64,000 bases of DNA, from the NCBI RefSeq assembly GCF_900111935.1, contig NZ_FOYN01000003.1, positions 186,001 through 250,000 on the forward strand, written 5' to 3'. Positions within the stretch are counted from its first letter, which is position 1. Each line of letters starts with the position of its first letter. Of the stretch, positions 52,501 through 60,738 are shown in pieces. Made by a program: the position numbers and the translations under genes. This DNA is from Halorubrum sodomense. Its GTDB lineage: Archaea > Halobacteriota > Halobacteria > Halobacteriales > Haloferacaceae. The notes beneath the pieces were generated by a model. It saw nothing but the letters and a program-made list of their open reading frames with translations. It made no database searches and was not told the DNA's origin.

Positions 52501-52677
52501 CGCGTCGTTGCCGCGGAAGTACACCTCGCCGTTCACGATGAAGTTCCCGTACGAGCGCAGCCGCGTCCACAGCATGAACGCGAACACCCCGAGGAGGACG
52601 GGAACGTGGTACCACCGCGCGAGGAGATCGGACGGGGACGAGTCCGATTCGTCCGGCGGATCGTTCGAATCGCTCAT
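49531..52677 (-). CDS. aglB: Oligosaccharyltransferase AglB
   Basis: This 1048-residue STT3-family enzyme transfers the lipid-linked glycan to Asn in N-glycosylation sequons outside the cell. The first acidic motif is in YFRGNDAWYHFRTTSYLLKN (about residues 53-72). The second is around RYSLVGFPDHSAAEVFF. About 13 hydrophobic segments reach to roughly residue 560. The soluble domain has the signature SWWDYGHWITTRAERIPNAN (about 618-637). The C-terminal beta domain ends in a Thr/Ala low-complexity tail. TATA-like GCCTTATGCG lies about 28 nt before the ATG. Confidence 0.96.
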   Translation of the reverse strand: MSDSNDPPDESDSSPSDLLARWYHVPVLLGVFAFMLWTRLRSYGNFIVNGEVYFRGNDAWYHFRTTSYLLKNWPNTLPYDVWTGFPFGTNAGQFGTLWDYIMAVGVWIARPIMGSTEEVLLVMAPITGALVAIPTYFIARRFTDRLPALAGAATLALFSGTFLRYSLVGFPDHSAAEVFFQSTAVLAFLVALGVAEREKPVWELVVDRDWDALRRPVAYAAAAGVALGLYMWTWQPGALMVGFTGIFLAITLTSDTYHGKSPEPVAFAGAITMSVAGLMQVIPLDTFRFAVSEYSFLQIVAPLGVALGAVFLAWLARQWEARDLGTDTYPAAVGGLIFASVGVVWLALPSLWSTIVNSLLNTVAFSASAGARTIGEAQPPLQGASFSNFVLSQYGFAFFLALAAVLYILARPLYRSDDANHTLYVPAALAVVGSVYAVPQAYNAIGGVVGVDWQVIGLLIAAAFLVGATLLVEYDSQELYFVVWAAFIGSAAFTQVRFNYYLAVVVAVGTAYFLQVALDALDLTSLDAVRDIEGWQVLTVVAVLAVLLVPLVGVATPVWQAGNSSQPGSVVQWDESLQWMNDNTPEPGELEGADNPMELYGTYERPADGDFEYPEGAYGVMSWWDYGHWITTRAERIPNANPFQQNAGAAADYLLAPSEAEAAEVLASQSTEGNRTRYVMVDWQMASPNSKFNAPVTFYSGNETVRDFNELLYQRVQGQNGQQGGLRPALQTRTQRYHESQMIRLYQHYGSAVEPRPVVLDWESQTAQTTSGERVQIKVLPSEGQVVRRFDNLSAARSYVEADGSAQVGGVMGVPSERLDALEHYRLVHATRAPGRSPYAQQAQILAQRFGVDLRATFGESLFGAFTDDFVKTFERVPGATVDGSGAAPGQEVKATVELRKPDGQTFEYTQYATADENGNFEFTLPYSTTGYDEFGPENGYTNTSVRATGPYNITTAQTTGDDLYTTERFGQVEVTEAQVVGVDDSAATVELEERIVDCPSGDPACPVGGGSSDGGDSTNSTDAGSLTGVDPAATTATTATAADAATA

Positions 52678-52752
52678 TACCGCAAGGGACTGTCAAAACG
52701 CGCATAAGGCTTGTCATATACCCGCGGCCGTCCCGCGTGTGGAGGTATTCGA

Positions 52753-52769
52753 CTGTGAATCAGTCACAG
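52753..52769. promoter_or_regulatory. Palindrome between aglB and aglG
   Basis: CTGTGA, 5 nt, TCACAG is a perfect inverted repeat in the 143-bp divergent intergenic region. It lies about 22 nt upstream of the aglG TATA-like CCTAAGC (52791-52797) and about 45 nt from the aglB promoter. It is a candidate operator for coordinate control. Confidence 0.5.
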
Positions 52770-52820
52770 CGTTGAGACCGAGGCGGAAACCCTAAGCGCA
52801 CGGGTCGAAAGCGTCTCGGT

Positions 52821-53744
52821 GTGAAGGTCTCGGTCGTCGTCTGTACGTACACGCTGGACATGTACGAACACTTCCAGGAGGCAGCCGACAGCGTCCTTGC
52901 GCAGACGTACGACGACGTCGAACTTGTTGTTGTCGTCGACGGGACGCCTGAGGTGTACGAGCGCGTCGTTGAGGACTACGGCGACCGTGGGGACACGGTG
53001 ATCGCGTGTAACGACGAGAACGTGGGACTGCTGGCCAGCCGGAACCGCGGCGCGGAGCTGGCCTCCGGCGATGTGGTGGCGTTCATTGACGACGACGCGG
53101 TAGCAGACGAGACGTGGGCCGAGCGGTTGGTCCGTGCCTACGAGGAGGAGGACGCGATTGCGGCCGGCGGGAAGATGACACCCGAGTGGATCGCTGGGAA
53201 GCCCTCGTTTCTCCCCGAGGAGTTTTACTGGCTGGTCGGCGTAACTCATCGCGGATTCGCGCACGGCCCGGGTGAGGTGCGGAACACCTTCGGCTCGAAC
53301 ATCTCGTTTCGAGCGGACGTGTTCGAGGAGTTGGGTGGGTTCGACATCGACATCGGCGGACGGAAGGGCGACAAAAATCTCCAGGGCGGGGAGACGGAGC
53401 TGTGTGCCCGGATGCGGGAAGAGTACGGGCAAGGGGTGTGGTACGATCCAGAGGCCGAGGTGGCTCACAAGGTGTTCGAGTACCGGACCGAGTTCCGGTG
53501 GCTGGTCGATCGGGCGTTCTGGCAGGGATACTCGAAGCGAGCAATGGAGTCGTTCGTTGAAAATGAGGGTAAAGAGGAAAGCGGGTTCCTCTGGATGCTT
53601 TTGCTGGAATCTGCTCCAAAACGTCTCAACAGAGCGGTTAGGTCATTCCAAGTGAATTACTTGTTACAATTTTTCGTGTTGTGTATATTGACTATATCTG
53701 TGGGGACAGGGTACGTCTTCGCAATGTTTCGCTATCAGTCGTAA
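52821..53744 (+). CDS. aglG: GT2 glycosyltransferase, AglG-like
   Basis: The 307-residue protein starts at GTG 52821. The GT-A domain has SVVVCTYTLDMYEHFQEA, DDVELVVVVDGTPE, NVGLLASRNRGAELASGDVVAFIDDDAVAD (DxD) and NTFGSNISFRADVFEELGGFD. It ends with one hydrophobic helix (LLQFFVLCILTISVGTGYVF). AglG of Haloferax volcanii adds a hexuronic acid to the dolichol-linked glycan next to aglB, and order and similarity suggest the same job. The last 60 codons are visibly AT-rich, unlike the first 245. Confidence 0.85.
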   Translation: MKVSVVVCTYTLDMYEHFQEAADSVLAQTYDDVELVVVVDGTPEVYERVVEDYGDRGDTVIACNDENVGLLASRNRGAELASGDVVAFIDDDAVADETWAERLVRAYEEEDAIAAGGKMTPEWIAGKPSFLPEEFYWLVGVTHRGFAHGPGEVRNTFGSNISFRADVFEELGGFDIDIGGRKGDKNLQGGETELCARMREEYGQGVWYDPEAEVAHKVFEYRTEFRWLVDRAFWQGYSKRAMESFVENEGKEESGFLWMLLLESAPKRLNRAVRSFQVNYLLQFFVLCILTISVGTGYVFAMFRYQS

Positions 53745-53856
53745 TTGACAGTTAACAAACCAACCAATTTTACTGATGTTATAGTTTAATAGTTGATATT
53801 TACTGAATCGATACTCTGTAGTACTTCAGGTTAATCTGGTGCCGGCCCCGGAATTA

Positions 53857-55671
53857 CTAGCGTGATTTGGATACTAGCGTTTCCACAAGTCTGGCAACAC
53901 GATTAGCTGCGCCGCCATCCTCGTTTAATGCGTATTCTCTCCCAAATCCGGGTTGTTTCTCAACATAACGTCTTATACAATTTGGATCGTTTTTCATCTT
54001 CTCAATACACTGACGAGCCTCAATTTGATTCGTGACTTCAGTGAAACCATTCTCTTCTGAAAACTCGTTGATTGGGGGCTTTTCAGAGGAGATGTCGAGA
54101 ATAATAACCGGACGGCTCAGTAAACTTGCCTCAAGTACTACTGTAGACCGGAGTGCCAGAAGCACATCCGACGCAAACAGCAAATCGTGGATATCGTCGC
54201 TTTCGGAAACATGAACGTTCGACATGTCTGTAGCGGCTTCCTTGTGGAGTTCAGTGTCTTCTCTCGGATGCGGTCGAAGAATAAGCTCTACATCTGGCAG
54301 CTCATTAACCGCATCCATAGCCGTTTGGATGAGATCCGAACGTATCGTATCATCGAAAGGTTGTGAAGCGAGTAACACAGTAAACGCTTGACGATCAACA
54401 GGGATAGAAAGTCGCTCACGCACCTGTGATCGATCCTTTGCGGAATAACGGGCTAGGTGATCGAACTGTGGCGCACCGGTGACCTCAGTTCTTTCGGGTT
54501 CCACCCCCTTCGCTTGCATAACCTTTTGCCACCGTTCACCCCAAACCGCAATTTGGTCGGAAACAGGAACGTACCTCCGAGATGGAAGATCGACACCATG
54601 TTGGATTAATAGTGATGGAATTCCCTCATCCGCCGCAACCGTTGCTACTGCTCGTGTTGGTAGCGGACCATCATTTTTCAGCAAAACCATTGCTGGTTGC
54701 TCTGTTCTGAACATATTTTGCATCATATGGACATACCGGACAACCCTTGGATATTGAAGAGTACTATACAACCACCCGCGGGATTGAAGCGCAGGTGTGA
54801 GGTCGACCTCACAAAGTTTGTGCTCTCTCTGATTAGAGAATGGCTGATCAGAGTTGGGGGCTTTCGCTAATTGTGTCAATGTATTTATCTCATTTTTATA
54901 CGACGCGAACGAGGCATACTGCTCAAGCGAAACAACTGGAACATCTGAATTTGACAAAACTGTTGAAATCTTTTTTCCGGTGTTCAAAAACCCATGTGAA
55001 TGTGTGACTACGGTGAGATCTACACAATCGTCAAGTGCTTCGACAACAGGCCCAACAACATTAATATTATTTTTTGTGAATATAAATAAAACAACATCCG
55101 AGTCATGCGGGATCTCGTCACCTCGTGTTCGTGAAATTATTTCGGACCCCCAGTCAAGTGGTCGCAGAATACCTGGACCTACTAATCTGAAGAGTTTATT
55201 TTTGATGTGGCGCTTCGTGATCTGTTTTGTATAAACATCGAGCTGTATGTTCTCCGTAGTAGCTACTGCTTCTGGGATTCCAGGGATGATCTGTCCGGAC
55301 CCAAGCGGCAACCAGTGATACACGGGTTCCGGGTCGGTGAATACCTCAACCTCTGATGGCTGCTCTGCTCGGAGAATGTTCTTGATTGTTTTGGTTTGCC
55401 TGAGAAGTTCGTGCCCAAATAGATCAATAAACGTATTTTGAACAAGCGGACCGATGTCAATCCCAGCGTAAAAAAACTGGCCTGTAAGCCAGCCTCGAAG
55501 CGTATCAAAATCTTCGTCTGTCGCAATTTCATCGGACTGATAGTCCGAATCCATTACTACGTCCTTTGTATCAACGTTGTTGTACGCTTCCTCGTTAAAC
55601 GTGACAACCTGTGACGCCTCTTTCAACCGCGTCAGTGGAATATCGGGATGATCAGCTAAAATGAGTTTCAT
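53857..55671 (-). CDS. Large GT-B-like surface-glycan transferase (CDP-glycerol/NulO-transferase type)
   Basis: The 604-residue soluble protein has an N-terminal half with no recognised motif. The C-terminal half resembles GT-B enzymes of the CDP-glycerol glycerophosphotransferase/sialyltransferase-like kind: EGIPSLLIQHGVDLPSRRYVPVSDQIAVWGERW, VTGAPQFDHLARY, VLLASQPFDDTI, LRPHPREDTEL, DDIHDLLFASDVLLALRSTVVLEASLLSRPVIILD. The adjacent divergent neuCAB genes make a CMP-nonulosonate transferase an attractive reading, but that is inference. Confidence 0.65.
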   Translation of the reverse strand: MKLILADHPDIPLTRLKEASQVVTFNEEAYNNVDTKDVVMDSDYQSDEIATDEDFDTLRGWLTGQFFYAGIDIGPLVQNTFIDLFGHELLRQTKTIKNILRAEQPSEVEVFTDPEPVYHWLPLGSGQIIPGIPEAVATTENIQLDVYTKQITKRHIKNKLFRLVGPGILRPLDWGSEIISRTRGDEIPHDSDVVLFIFTKNNINVVGPVVEALDDCVDLTVVTHSHGFLNTGKKISTVLSNSDVPVVSLEQYASFASYKNEINTLTQLAKAPNSDQPFSNQREHKLCEVDLTPALQSRGWLYSTLQYPRVVRYVHMMQNMFRTEQPAMVLLKNDGPLPTRAVATVAADEGIPSLLIQHGVDLPSRRYVPVSDQIAVWGERWQKVMQAKGVEPERTEVTGAPQFDHLARYSAKDRSQVRERLSIPVDRQAFTVLLASQPFDDTIRSDLIQTAMDAVNELPDVELILRPHPREDTELHKEAATDMSNVHVSESDDIHDLLFASDVLLALRSTVVLEASLLSRPVIILDISSEKPPINEFSEENGFTEVTNQIEARQCIEKMKNDPNCIRRYVEKQPGFGREYALNEDGGAANRVARLVETLVSKSR

Positions 55672-55723
55672 TCTGAGAGAACACTAGTGTCGTACCGAGC
55701 TGATGTGTACAGAGGTTCGAAGC

Positions 55724-55731
55724 GTATTTAG
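55724..55731 (+). promoter_or_regulatory. TATA box of the neuCAB operon
   Basis: GTATTTAG is centred about 28 nt before ATG 55755. It favours this start over the in-frame ATG at 55734. Confidence 0.5.
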
Positions 55732-55754
55732 GGATGACGGTGCTGTCCAGCGGT

Positions 55755-56924
55755 ATGTCAACTCAAGTTGCGATTTGTCTGACTAGCAGAGGAAATTATG
55801 CCCGAACAGGTACGCTTCTTCATGCGTTGGATGATGATCCAGACACCGAATTAGACATCATCGTTGCCGGCGCATCGATGATCAGAAAATATGGTACTCT
55901 ATCTGAATTATTGCGTGAGGATGGGCTAGAGATAGAACGTGAGCTATACAACGTGTTGGAGGGGGGTACACCTGTTGCTTCTGCAAAAACAACGGGTCTT
56001 GGAATGATCGAATTTACTTCCGTGCTTAATGAACTTGACCCGGATGGAGTAATTACCATTGCGGATCGATATGAAACGATGTCTGTTACTCTCGCTGCGT
56101 CGTATTTGAACATTCCAGTTATTCATACACAAGGTGGCGAAATCACTGGTTCCATTGATGAAAAGGTACGCCACGCGACGACGAAGATGGCAGACTACCA
56201 TTTTGTATCTACAGAAAAAAGTCTAGATGTTGTCAAAGGGCTGGGTGAAGAGGGTGATCGCGTGTTCCTCACTGGTTGTCCCTCAATCGACCTTGTCGAA
56301 GACATCGATCAAAACGGGAATGATCAATACGATCCACAGGAGGACTACGCAGGCGTAGGGGCCCAGATCGACATTGATGAAGATTATCTCGTTGTCCAGT
56401 ACCATCCAGTCGCAACAGAGTATATGAGCGAATATGACCGAACGTGGGAACTAATCAACGCTGTGGATGATCTCAACGTACAAGCATTTTGGTTCTGGCC
56501 CAACATGGATGCTGGTACGAACCAGGTCTCAAAAGCGATTCGTGAATACCGAGATCAGCGCTCACCAGACGACGTCCGGTTCTATATCAATATGCACCCA
56601 GATGATTACTTGACGCTCGTGAGCAATTCAGCATGTATGGTAGGGAACTCAAGCGTTGGGATCAGGGAATGCTCATATTTGGGTAAGCCGACGGTGAATA
56701 TTGGAAACCGCCAGCAGATGCGCGAGCGCGGACCCAATGTACTTGACGTTAAATGTGAAACAGAGGACATTAAAGACGGAATAAATCAACAACTCTCTGC
56801 GGGGTCGTTTGAACGATCTACCCTTTATGGAAACGGAAACGCAGGCGAAAAGATGAAACAAATCATTCGCCAAACCGATTTAACGATGAAACAGCCGATG
56901 AAACCAGAACAGTTGGATCTGTAG
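55755..56924 (+). CDS. neuC: UDP-N-acetylglucosamine 2-epimerase, hydrolysing (NeuC/LegG type)
   Basis: The 389-residue GT-B-fold enzyme starts MSTQVAICLTSRGNYARTG. LDPDGVITIADRYETMSVTLAASYLNIPVIHTQGGEITGSIDEKVRHATTKMADYHFVST is the NeuC core (R-x-E and GGE). NMHPDDYLTLVSNSACMVGNSSVGIRECSYLGKPTVNIGNRQ is the nucleotide-binding end. It would release ManNAc, or 2,4-diacetamido-hexose in the legionaminic route, from the UDP-sugar. It is the first gene of a tight neuC-neuA-neuB operon. Confidence 0.9.
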   Translation: MSTQVAICLTSRGNYARTGTLLHALDDDPDTELDIIVAGASMIRKYGTLSELLREDGLEIERELYNVLEGGTPVASAKTTGLGMIEFTSVLNELDPDGVITIADRYETMSVTLAASYLNIPVIHTQGGEITGSIDEKVRHATTKMADYHFVSTEKSLDVVKGLGEEGDRVFLTGCPSIDLVEDIDQNGNDQYDPQEDYAGVGAQIDIDEDYLVVQYHPVATEYMSEYDRTWELINAVDDLNVQAFWFWPNMDAGTNQVSKAIREYRDQRSPDDVRFYINMHPDDYLTLVSNSACMVGNSSVGIRECSYLGKPTVNIGNRQQMRERGPNVLDVKCETEDIKDGINQQLSAGSFERSTLYGNGNAGEKMKQIIRQTDLTMKQPMKPEQLDL

Positions 56925-56925
56925 A

Positions 56926-57621
56926 ATGAGTGATAGAACGTATGCAGCCCTTATTCCTGCGAGGGGAGGATCAAAAGGGATTAAAAAGAAAAATATTGTC
57001 GACGTTGCTGGAAAACCACTCATAGCACATTCCATTGAGGCGGCTCAACAGTCAGATACGATTGACGATGTTGTCGTCAGTACGGACAGTCAGGAGATCG
57101 CTGACGTTGCAGCGGAGTGGGGAGCTTCCGTCCCATATCTCCGTCCGGACAAACTTGCGACTGATGAAGCACCAACTGAACCTGTTATAACACATGCGTT
57201 AGAACATGAGTCTGCCGATGAGTGGACGCATGTTGTCCTGCTTCAGCCGACTTCACCACTCCGAACAGGGAATGATATTGAAAATGCAATTGCCACTTTC
57301 GAACAGTCTAGTGGCACCTCGTTAGTCTCTGTTTTCGAGGACCACAGTTATCGGTGGGAGGAGACTTCCAACGGAGCTATTCGAAAAAATTATCAGGGAG
57401 ATCGAAAGCGCCGGCAGGATAAATCTCCTGAGTATGTAGAAAATGGAGCTATATACATCACAAAGTGCTCAGAGTTCCTGAAAACAGGAGATATTCAAGC
57501 TGGAAAAACCATTTTATACACGATGCCCCAGAAGCGGTCTGTTGACGTTGATACCCACTTCGACCTGTGGCTGGTAAGGAAACTTATTCATCGCCTCAAC
57601 GGTCAAAATGACACAGGATGA
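56926..57621 (+). CDS. neuA: CMP-nonulosonate cytidylyltransferase (NeuA/LegF type)
   Basis: This 231-residue cytidylyltransferase has ALIPARGGSKGIKKKNIVDVAGKPLIAHSIEAA (CTP-binding P-loop-like start), VVVSTDSQEIADVAAEWGA, VVLLQPTSPLRTGNDIENAI and ENGAIYITKCSEFL. DVDTHFDLWLV carries the late metal-binding Asp pair. It activates a nonulosonic acid with CTP. It starts 1 nt after the neuC stop and overlaps neuB by ATGA. Confidence 0.93.
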   Translation: MSDRTYAALIPARGGSKGIKKKNIVDVAGKPLIAHSIEAAQQSDTIDDVVVSTDSQEIADVAAEWGASVPYLRPDKLATDEAPTEPVITHALEHESADEWTHVVLLQPTSPLRTGNDIENAIATFEQSSGTSLVSVFEDHSYRWEETSNGAIRKNYQGDRKRRQDKSPEYVENGAIYITKCSEFLKTGDIQAGKTILYTMPQKRSVDVDTHFDLWLVRKLIHRLNGQNDTG

Positions 57622-58640
57622 GTGACTCCAACTCAATCGAACGAATTTTTGCTGATTCAACTGACCCATATATTATCGCAGAGGCGGGAGTGAACTACCT
57701 CGGACGGATCGATCTTGCGAAAGTATTTATTGAGGAGGCAGCAGCAGCAGGTGCGGATGCGATCAAATTCCAGACTCACATCCCCGAAGCTGAGATGTCG
57801 GCTTCGGGAATGGAAAGTCTGGACATGGGAGACCTCTACGAGCGAATGTCTGAACAGGAATTGAGCATTGAAGATCATAGAACGTTACAGCAATATTGCC
57901 AAAGTAAGGGGATTGATTTTCTGTCAACCCCATTCTCAGCGGAGGCTGTAAAGCTCCTCAAGCAAATAGATGTGCCGGCTTATAAAATTGGATCCGGCGA
58001 AGTAACAAACTATCACATCCTTAGAACTGCGGCAGAAACCGGGAAACCGCTTCTTGTCTCGACAGGCATGCATCCCATGTCTGCCATTGAAGACGCGGCA
58101 GAGTTCATTAGTCAGTACACTGATCGTGTTGCGTTCTTCTATTGTGTATCTGAATATCCTACACCCGTAGAGAACGTTAATTTGGGAGCGTTACAGGAAA
58201 TGAAAGAAGCATTAGACGCACCAATCGGCTTTTCAGACCATACTCAGGGAATTGAGGCGTCAGTAATTGCCCTTGCCCAAGGGGCAGATCTTATTGAAAA
58301 ACACTTTACGATCGATCGCCGTTTGCCCGGCGGAGATCAAGAGGTGTCAATCGAACCAGATGAGTTGGAGGAACTTGTCGAATACGCCGATGTTGTAGCT
58401 AAGACACGTGGGGACCGCGTCCCACCGACCGAAACGGAAGTGGAGATCGCTGAATGGGCAAGACACAGTATTGTTTCAAAAACCGCTATTCCACAGGGCA
58501 CTGAACTAACGGAATCCAATATAACAACGAAGCGGCCAGGTACTGGGATCCCTTCTTCTGAATTTTATAACGTCCTTGGCGAGACAACTTCAACGCGGAT
58601 TGAAGCGGATTGCGTTATCGATTGGACTGATCTTGTATAA
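57618..58640 (+). CDS. neuB: N-acetylneuraminate/nonulosonate synthase (NeuB/LegI type)
   Basis: The 340-residue enzyme condenses phosphoenolpyruvate with an N-acylated hexose. The TIM barrel has YIIAEAGVNYLGRIDLAKVFI, ADAIKFQTHIPEAEMSA, DFLSTPFSAEAVKLL, YKIGSGEVTNYHIL, LLVSTGMHPMSAIEDA, IGFSDHTQGIEASVIA and IEKHFTIDRRLPGGDQEVSIEPDEL. The C-terminal SAF (antifreeze-like) domain from about residue 280 (SIVSKTAIPQGTELTESNITTKRPGTGI) completes the family architecture. Sequence alone does not tell neuraminic from legionaminic product. Confidence 0.94.
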   Translation: MSDSNSIERIFADSTDPYIIAEAGVNYLGRIDLAKVFIEEAAAAGADAIKFQTHIPEAEMSASGMESLDMGDLYERMSEQELSIEDHRTLQQYCQSKGIDFLSTPFSAEAVKLLKQIDVPAYKIGSGEVTNYHILRTAAETGKPLLVSTGMHPMSAIEDAAEFISQYTDRVAFFYCVSEYPTPVENVNLGALQEMKEALDAPIGFSDHTQGIEASVIALAQGADLIEKHFTIDRRLPGGDQEVSIEPDELEELVEYADVVAKTRGDRVPPTETEVEIAEWARHSIVSKTAIPQGTELTESNITTKRPGTGIPSSEFYNVLGETTSTRIEADCVIDWTDLV

Positions 58641-58663
58641 ATTAAGAACCAACAACATACACC

Positions 58664-59575
58664 TTATTTTTCACCGACGTAGCCAAGGTCAGCAAGGCGT
58701 TGTTCCACATCATCTGTAGACTGTTGTGTGTCCCATTTCTTGGGCGAGTATTCATTGGAATCATCACAGTGGTACACGTCCCACGGGACTCGACGGACCT
58801 CCGGAATTGGGGTGCCAACTGGATGGCCCCAGATGCCGTACTCTCCTAGCGCATTTCCGTGATCTGCTGTGATCGCAACTGTTCCATCAATATTCTCTAG
58901 TAGTAGTTCAACATAATCAAATACATATCGTAAATTGTTCCAATATGCTTTCCGAATTTTCTCTATATCCGTTATTTCGCCTAGTTTAATGTTTGTCCAG
59001 ATATCATCGTTCGTGTCTTGGTTCACTCCTCCAAAGGCTGAACGGTCGATATATCCGATGGTATCTTCTTCGGCGATAAACGGATAGTGCGGTTGCATGT
59101 AGTGAAGAATAATGCGATCATGTGCCTGTTCCCGGGCAACACTAATTCCACGGTCCGTAATTGGTTCCGCAGGCACTGTTCCTAACTCATTATCCCATCC
59201 GTATTGCCAAACTTCGTCGAGCAACGCAAACTCTGAAGCACGATATTCTCGAGAAAACGGATTCCCTGTAATATATGCTGTATCTGAATTATCCCTGGAC
59301 CTAAAAGTATTTGCGAGCCACTCAGGGGATGCTCCGCCAACAGACCAAATCGAATCACACTCGCCCACAACCTCTTGGTACATGTCGACCCGGCAAGCGT
59401 CTAAGACAACGAGAACGTCCCACTCTCGGTTGTACACGGACTCTCCGGAAGTGAACGGGGAGGCCGCTCTTGAAATAACGTTATGAGTAAGATCCAACCC
59501 GATTTGTGGGATTGCTCGAACACCAGCTCGAGTGTACCAATTCTGCGACTTCTTGACGAAATCGGATAAAGACAT
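58664..59575 (-). CDS. Sulfatase-like (alkaline phosphatase superfamily) protein
   Basis: In this 303-residue protein YNREWDVLVVLDACRVDMYQEV gives the metal Asp and the nucleophile region (Cys in the DACR context). HYMQPHYPF follows, and VAITADHGNALGEYGIWGHPVG is the late metal-binding DH-G and H site. No signal peptide or transmembrane anchor is clear. Members in haloarchaeal glycan loci may transfer or remove sulfate or phosphate on glycans; the direction here is unknown. It is convergent with neuB. Confidence 0.82.
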   Translation of the reverse strand: MSLSDFVKKSQNWYTRAGVRAIPQIGLDLTHNVISRAASPFTSGESVYNREWDVLVVLDACRVDMYQEVVGECDSIWSVGGASPEWLANTFRSRDNSDTAYITGNPFSREYRASEFALLDEVWQYGWDNELGTVPAEPITDRGISVAREQAHDRIILHYMQPHYPFIAEEDTIGYIDRSAFGGVNQDTNDDIWTNIKLGEITDIEKIRKAYWNNLRYVFDYVELLLENIDGTVAITADHGNALGEYGIWGHPVGTPIPEVRRVPWDVYHCDDSNEYSPKKWDTQQSTDDVEQRLADLGYVGEK

Positions 59576-59647
59576 TCGTAGCCGGAACTTGGTAGAACAC
59601 TCAGAGTTATAACCTCATGGTTAATATGACACACCACACATTGTAAA

Positions 59648-60625
59648 ATGCCAGAGATTAGTGTCATCCTTCCCACGTATAATGAAGCAGATGTTATACA
59701 GGATGCTTTAGATGGGCTTGTAGACCAGACCTTTTGTGACTTTGAAGTAGTGGTCGTGGACGATGGATCTACTGACGGTACTGTTGATATTGTTACTTCA
59801 GAAGATCGGCTTGATATCACATTAGTTGAAAGGAACAAATCTGGACTCCCGTCTGCTTTGAACCGTGGTATTCGTGAGGCAGACGGAGAGTATATTGCTC
59901 GTCAAGACGCAGATGATCGATCACATCCGAAGCGTTTCGAGCGACAAATTGAGTTCCTAAGGGAGAACAAATCTACAGCTCTTTTAGGTACGGGCGCAAT
60001 ATTGGAGTACGCTGATGGACGACGTTCTCGGCGCCACGTATTAGAGTCCGTAACTCGCGATCAATTACTGACCGGGAATCGGTTTATCCACGGTTCTGTC
60101 CTTATGCGACGACGTGTCGTAGAGCGTGTTGGTGGATATGATGAGGATTTTCAATATACTGAAGATTACGATCTCTGGTTACGAATTGTTGAGAATCATT
60201 CTACTAAGAATATCAATGAGCCACTTTACAGGCTCAGAATGAGAGATTCAAGTATCTATGGATCGGCTCTTAAGGAAGTGCTACTTTACGGTCAATTTGC
60301 CCGCTTACGCGCGACTGGGAAGGTAACTGAGCAACAACAATCTGGATTCAATGGTGGAGATATGGACCGGTTGTATCAACAGTTATCAAAACAACAGAAA
60401 CGTGACATTCACACGAGCTTATTACTTGAGCATATTAGATATGGTAACAACGGTGCCGCTCAGGCAGAAGCAAAGAAGGCAATAAAATTGGGTATTTCAG
60501 CAACAACACTGCTGCTATTGATTATAACATATACACCCAGATCTGCCCAACGGTTTGTACTGTTAATTGGCAGATTTATCAAGAACAGCTGGGTGATGTA
60601 TCAGAATTTCACGGGTACCGGATAA
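59648..60625 (+). CDS. GT2 glycosyltransferase
   Basis: This 325-residue family 2 enzyme has SVILPTYNEADVIQDALDGLVDQTFCDFEVVVVDDGSTDGT and SGLPSALNRGIREADGEYIARQDADDRSHPKRF (DxD as DADD). GTGAILEYADGRRSRR, RFIHGSVLMRRRVVERVGGYDEDFQYTEDYDLWLRI follows, the last containing the catalytic ED. The C-terminus has one hydrophobic segment (ISATTLLLLIITYTP) that may anchor it to the membrane. Donor and acceptor sugars are unknown. Confidence 0.9.
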   Translation: MPEISVILPTYNEADVIQDALDGLVDQTFCDFEVVVVDDGSTDGTVDIVTSEDRLDITLVERNKSGLPSALNRGIREADGEYIARQDADDRSHPKRFERQIEFLRENKSTALLGTGAILEYADGRRSRRHVLESVTRDQLLTGNRFIHGSVLMRRRVVERVGGYDEDFQYTEDYDLWLRIVENHSTKNINEPLYRLRMRDSSIYGSALKEVLLYGQFARLRATGKVTEQQQSGFNGGDMDRLYQQLSKQQKRDIHTSLLLEHIRYGNNGAAQAEAKKAIKLGISATTLLLLIITYTPRSAQRFVLLIGRFIKNSWVMYQNFTGTG

Positions 60626-60738
60626 CATATTCAAGTTGAGCGAATGTTTAGCTTGTTCTTTCACTAATACTTAATCACAAAATTCCTTCCACATCATCCG
60701 TTTCACTTTGTACGACGCTAAGACACCAATCTGAACCC

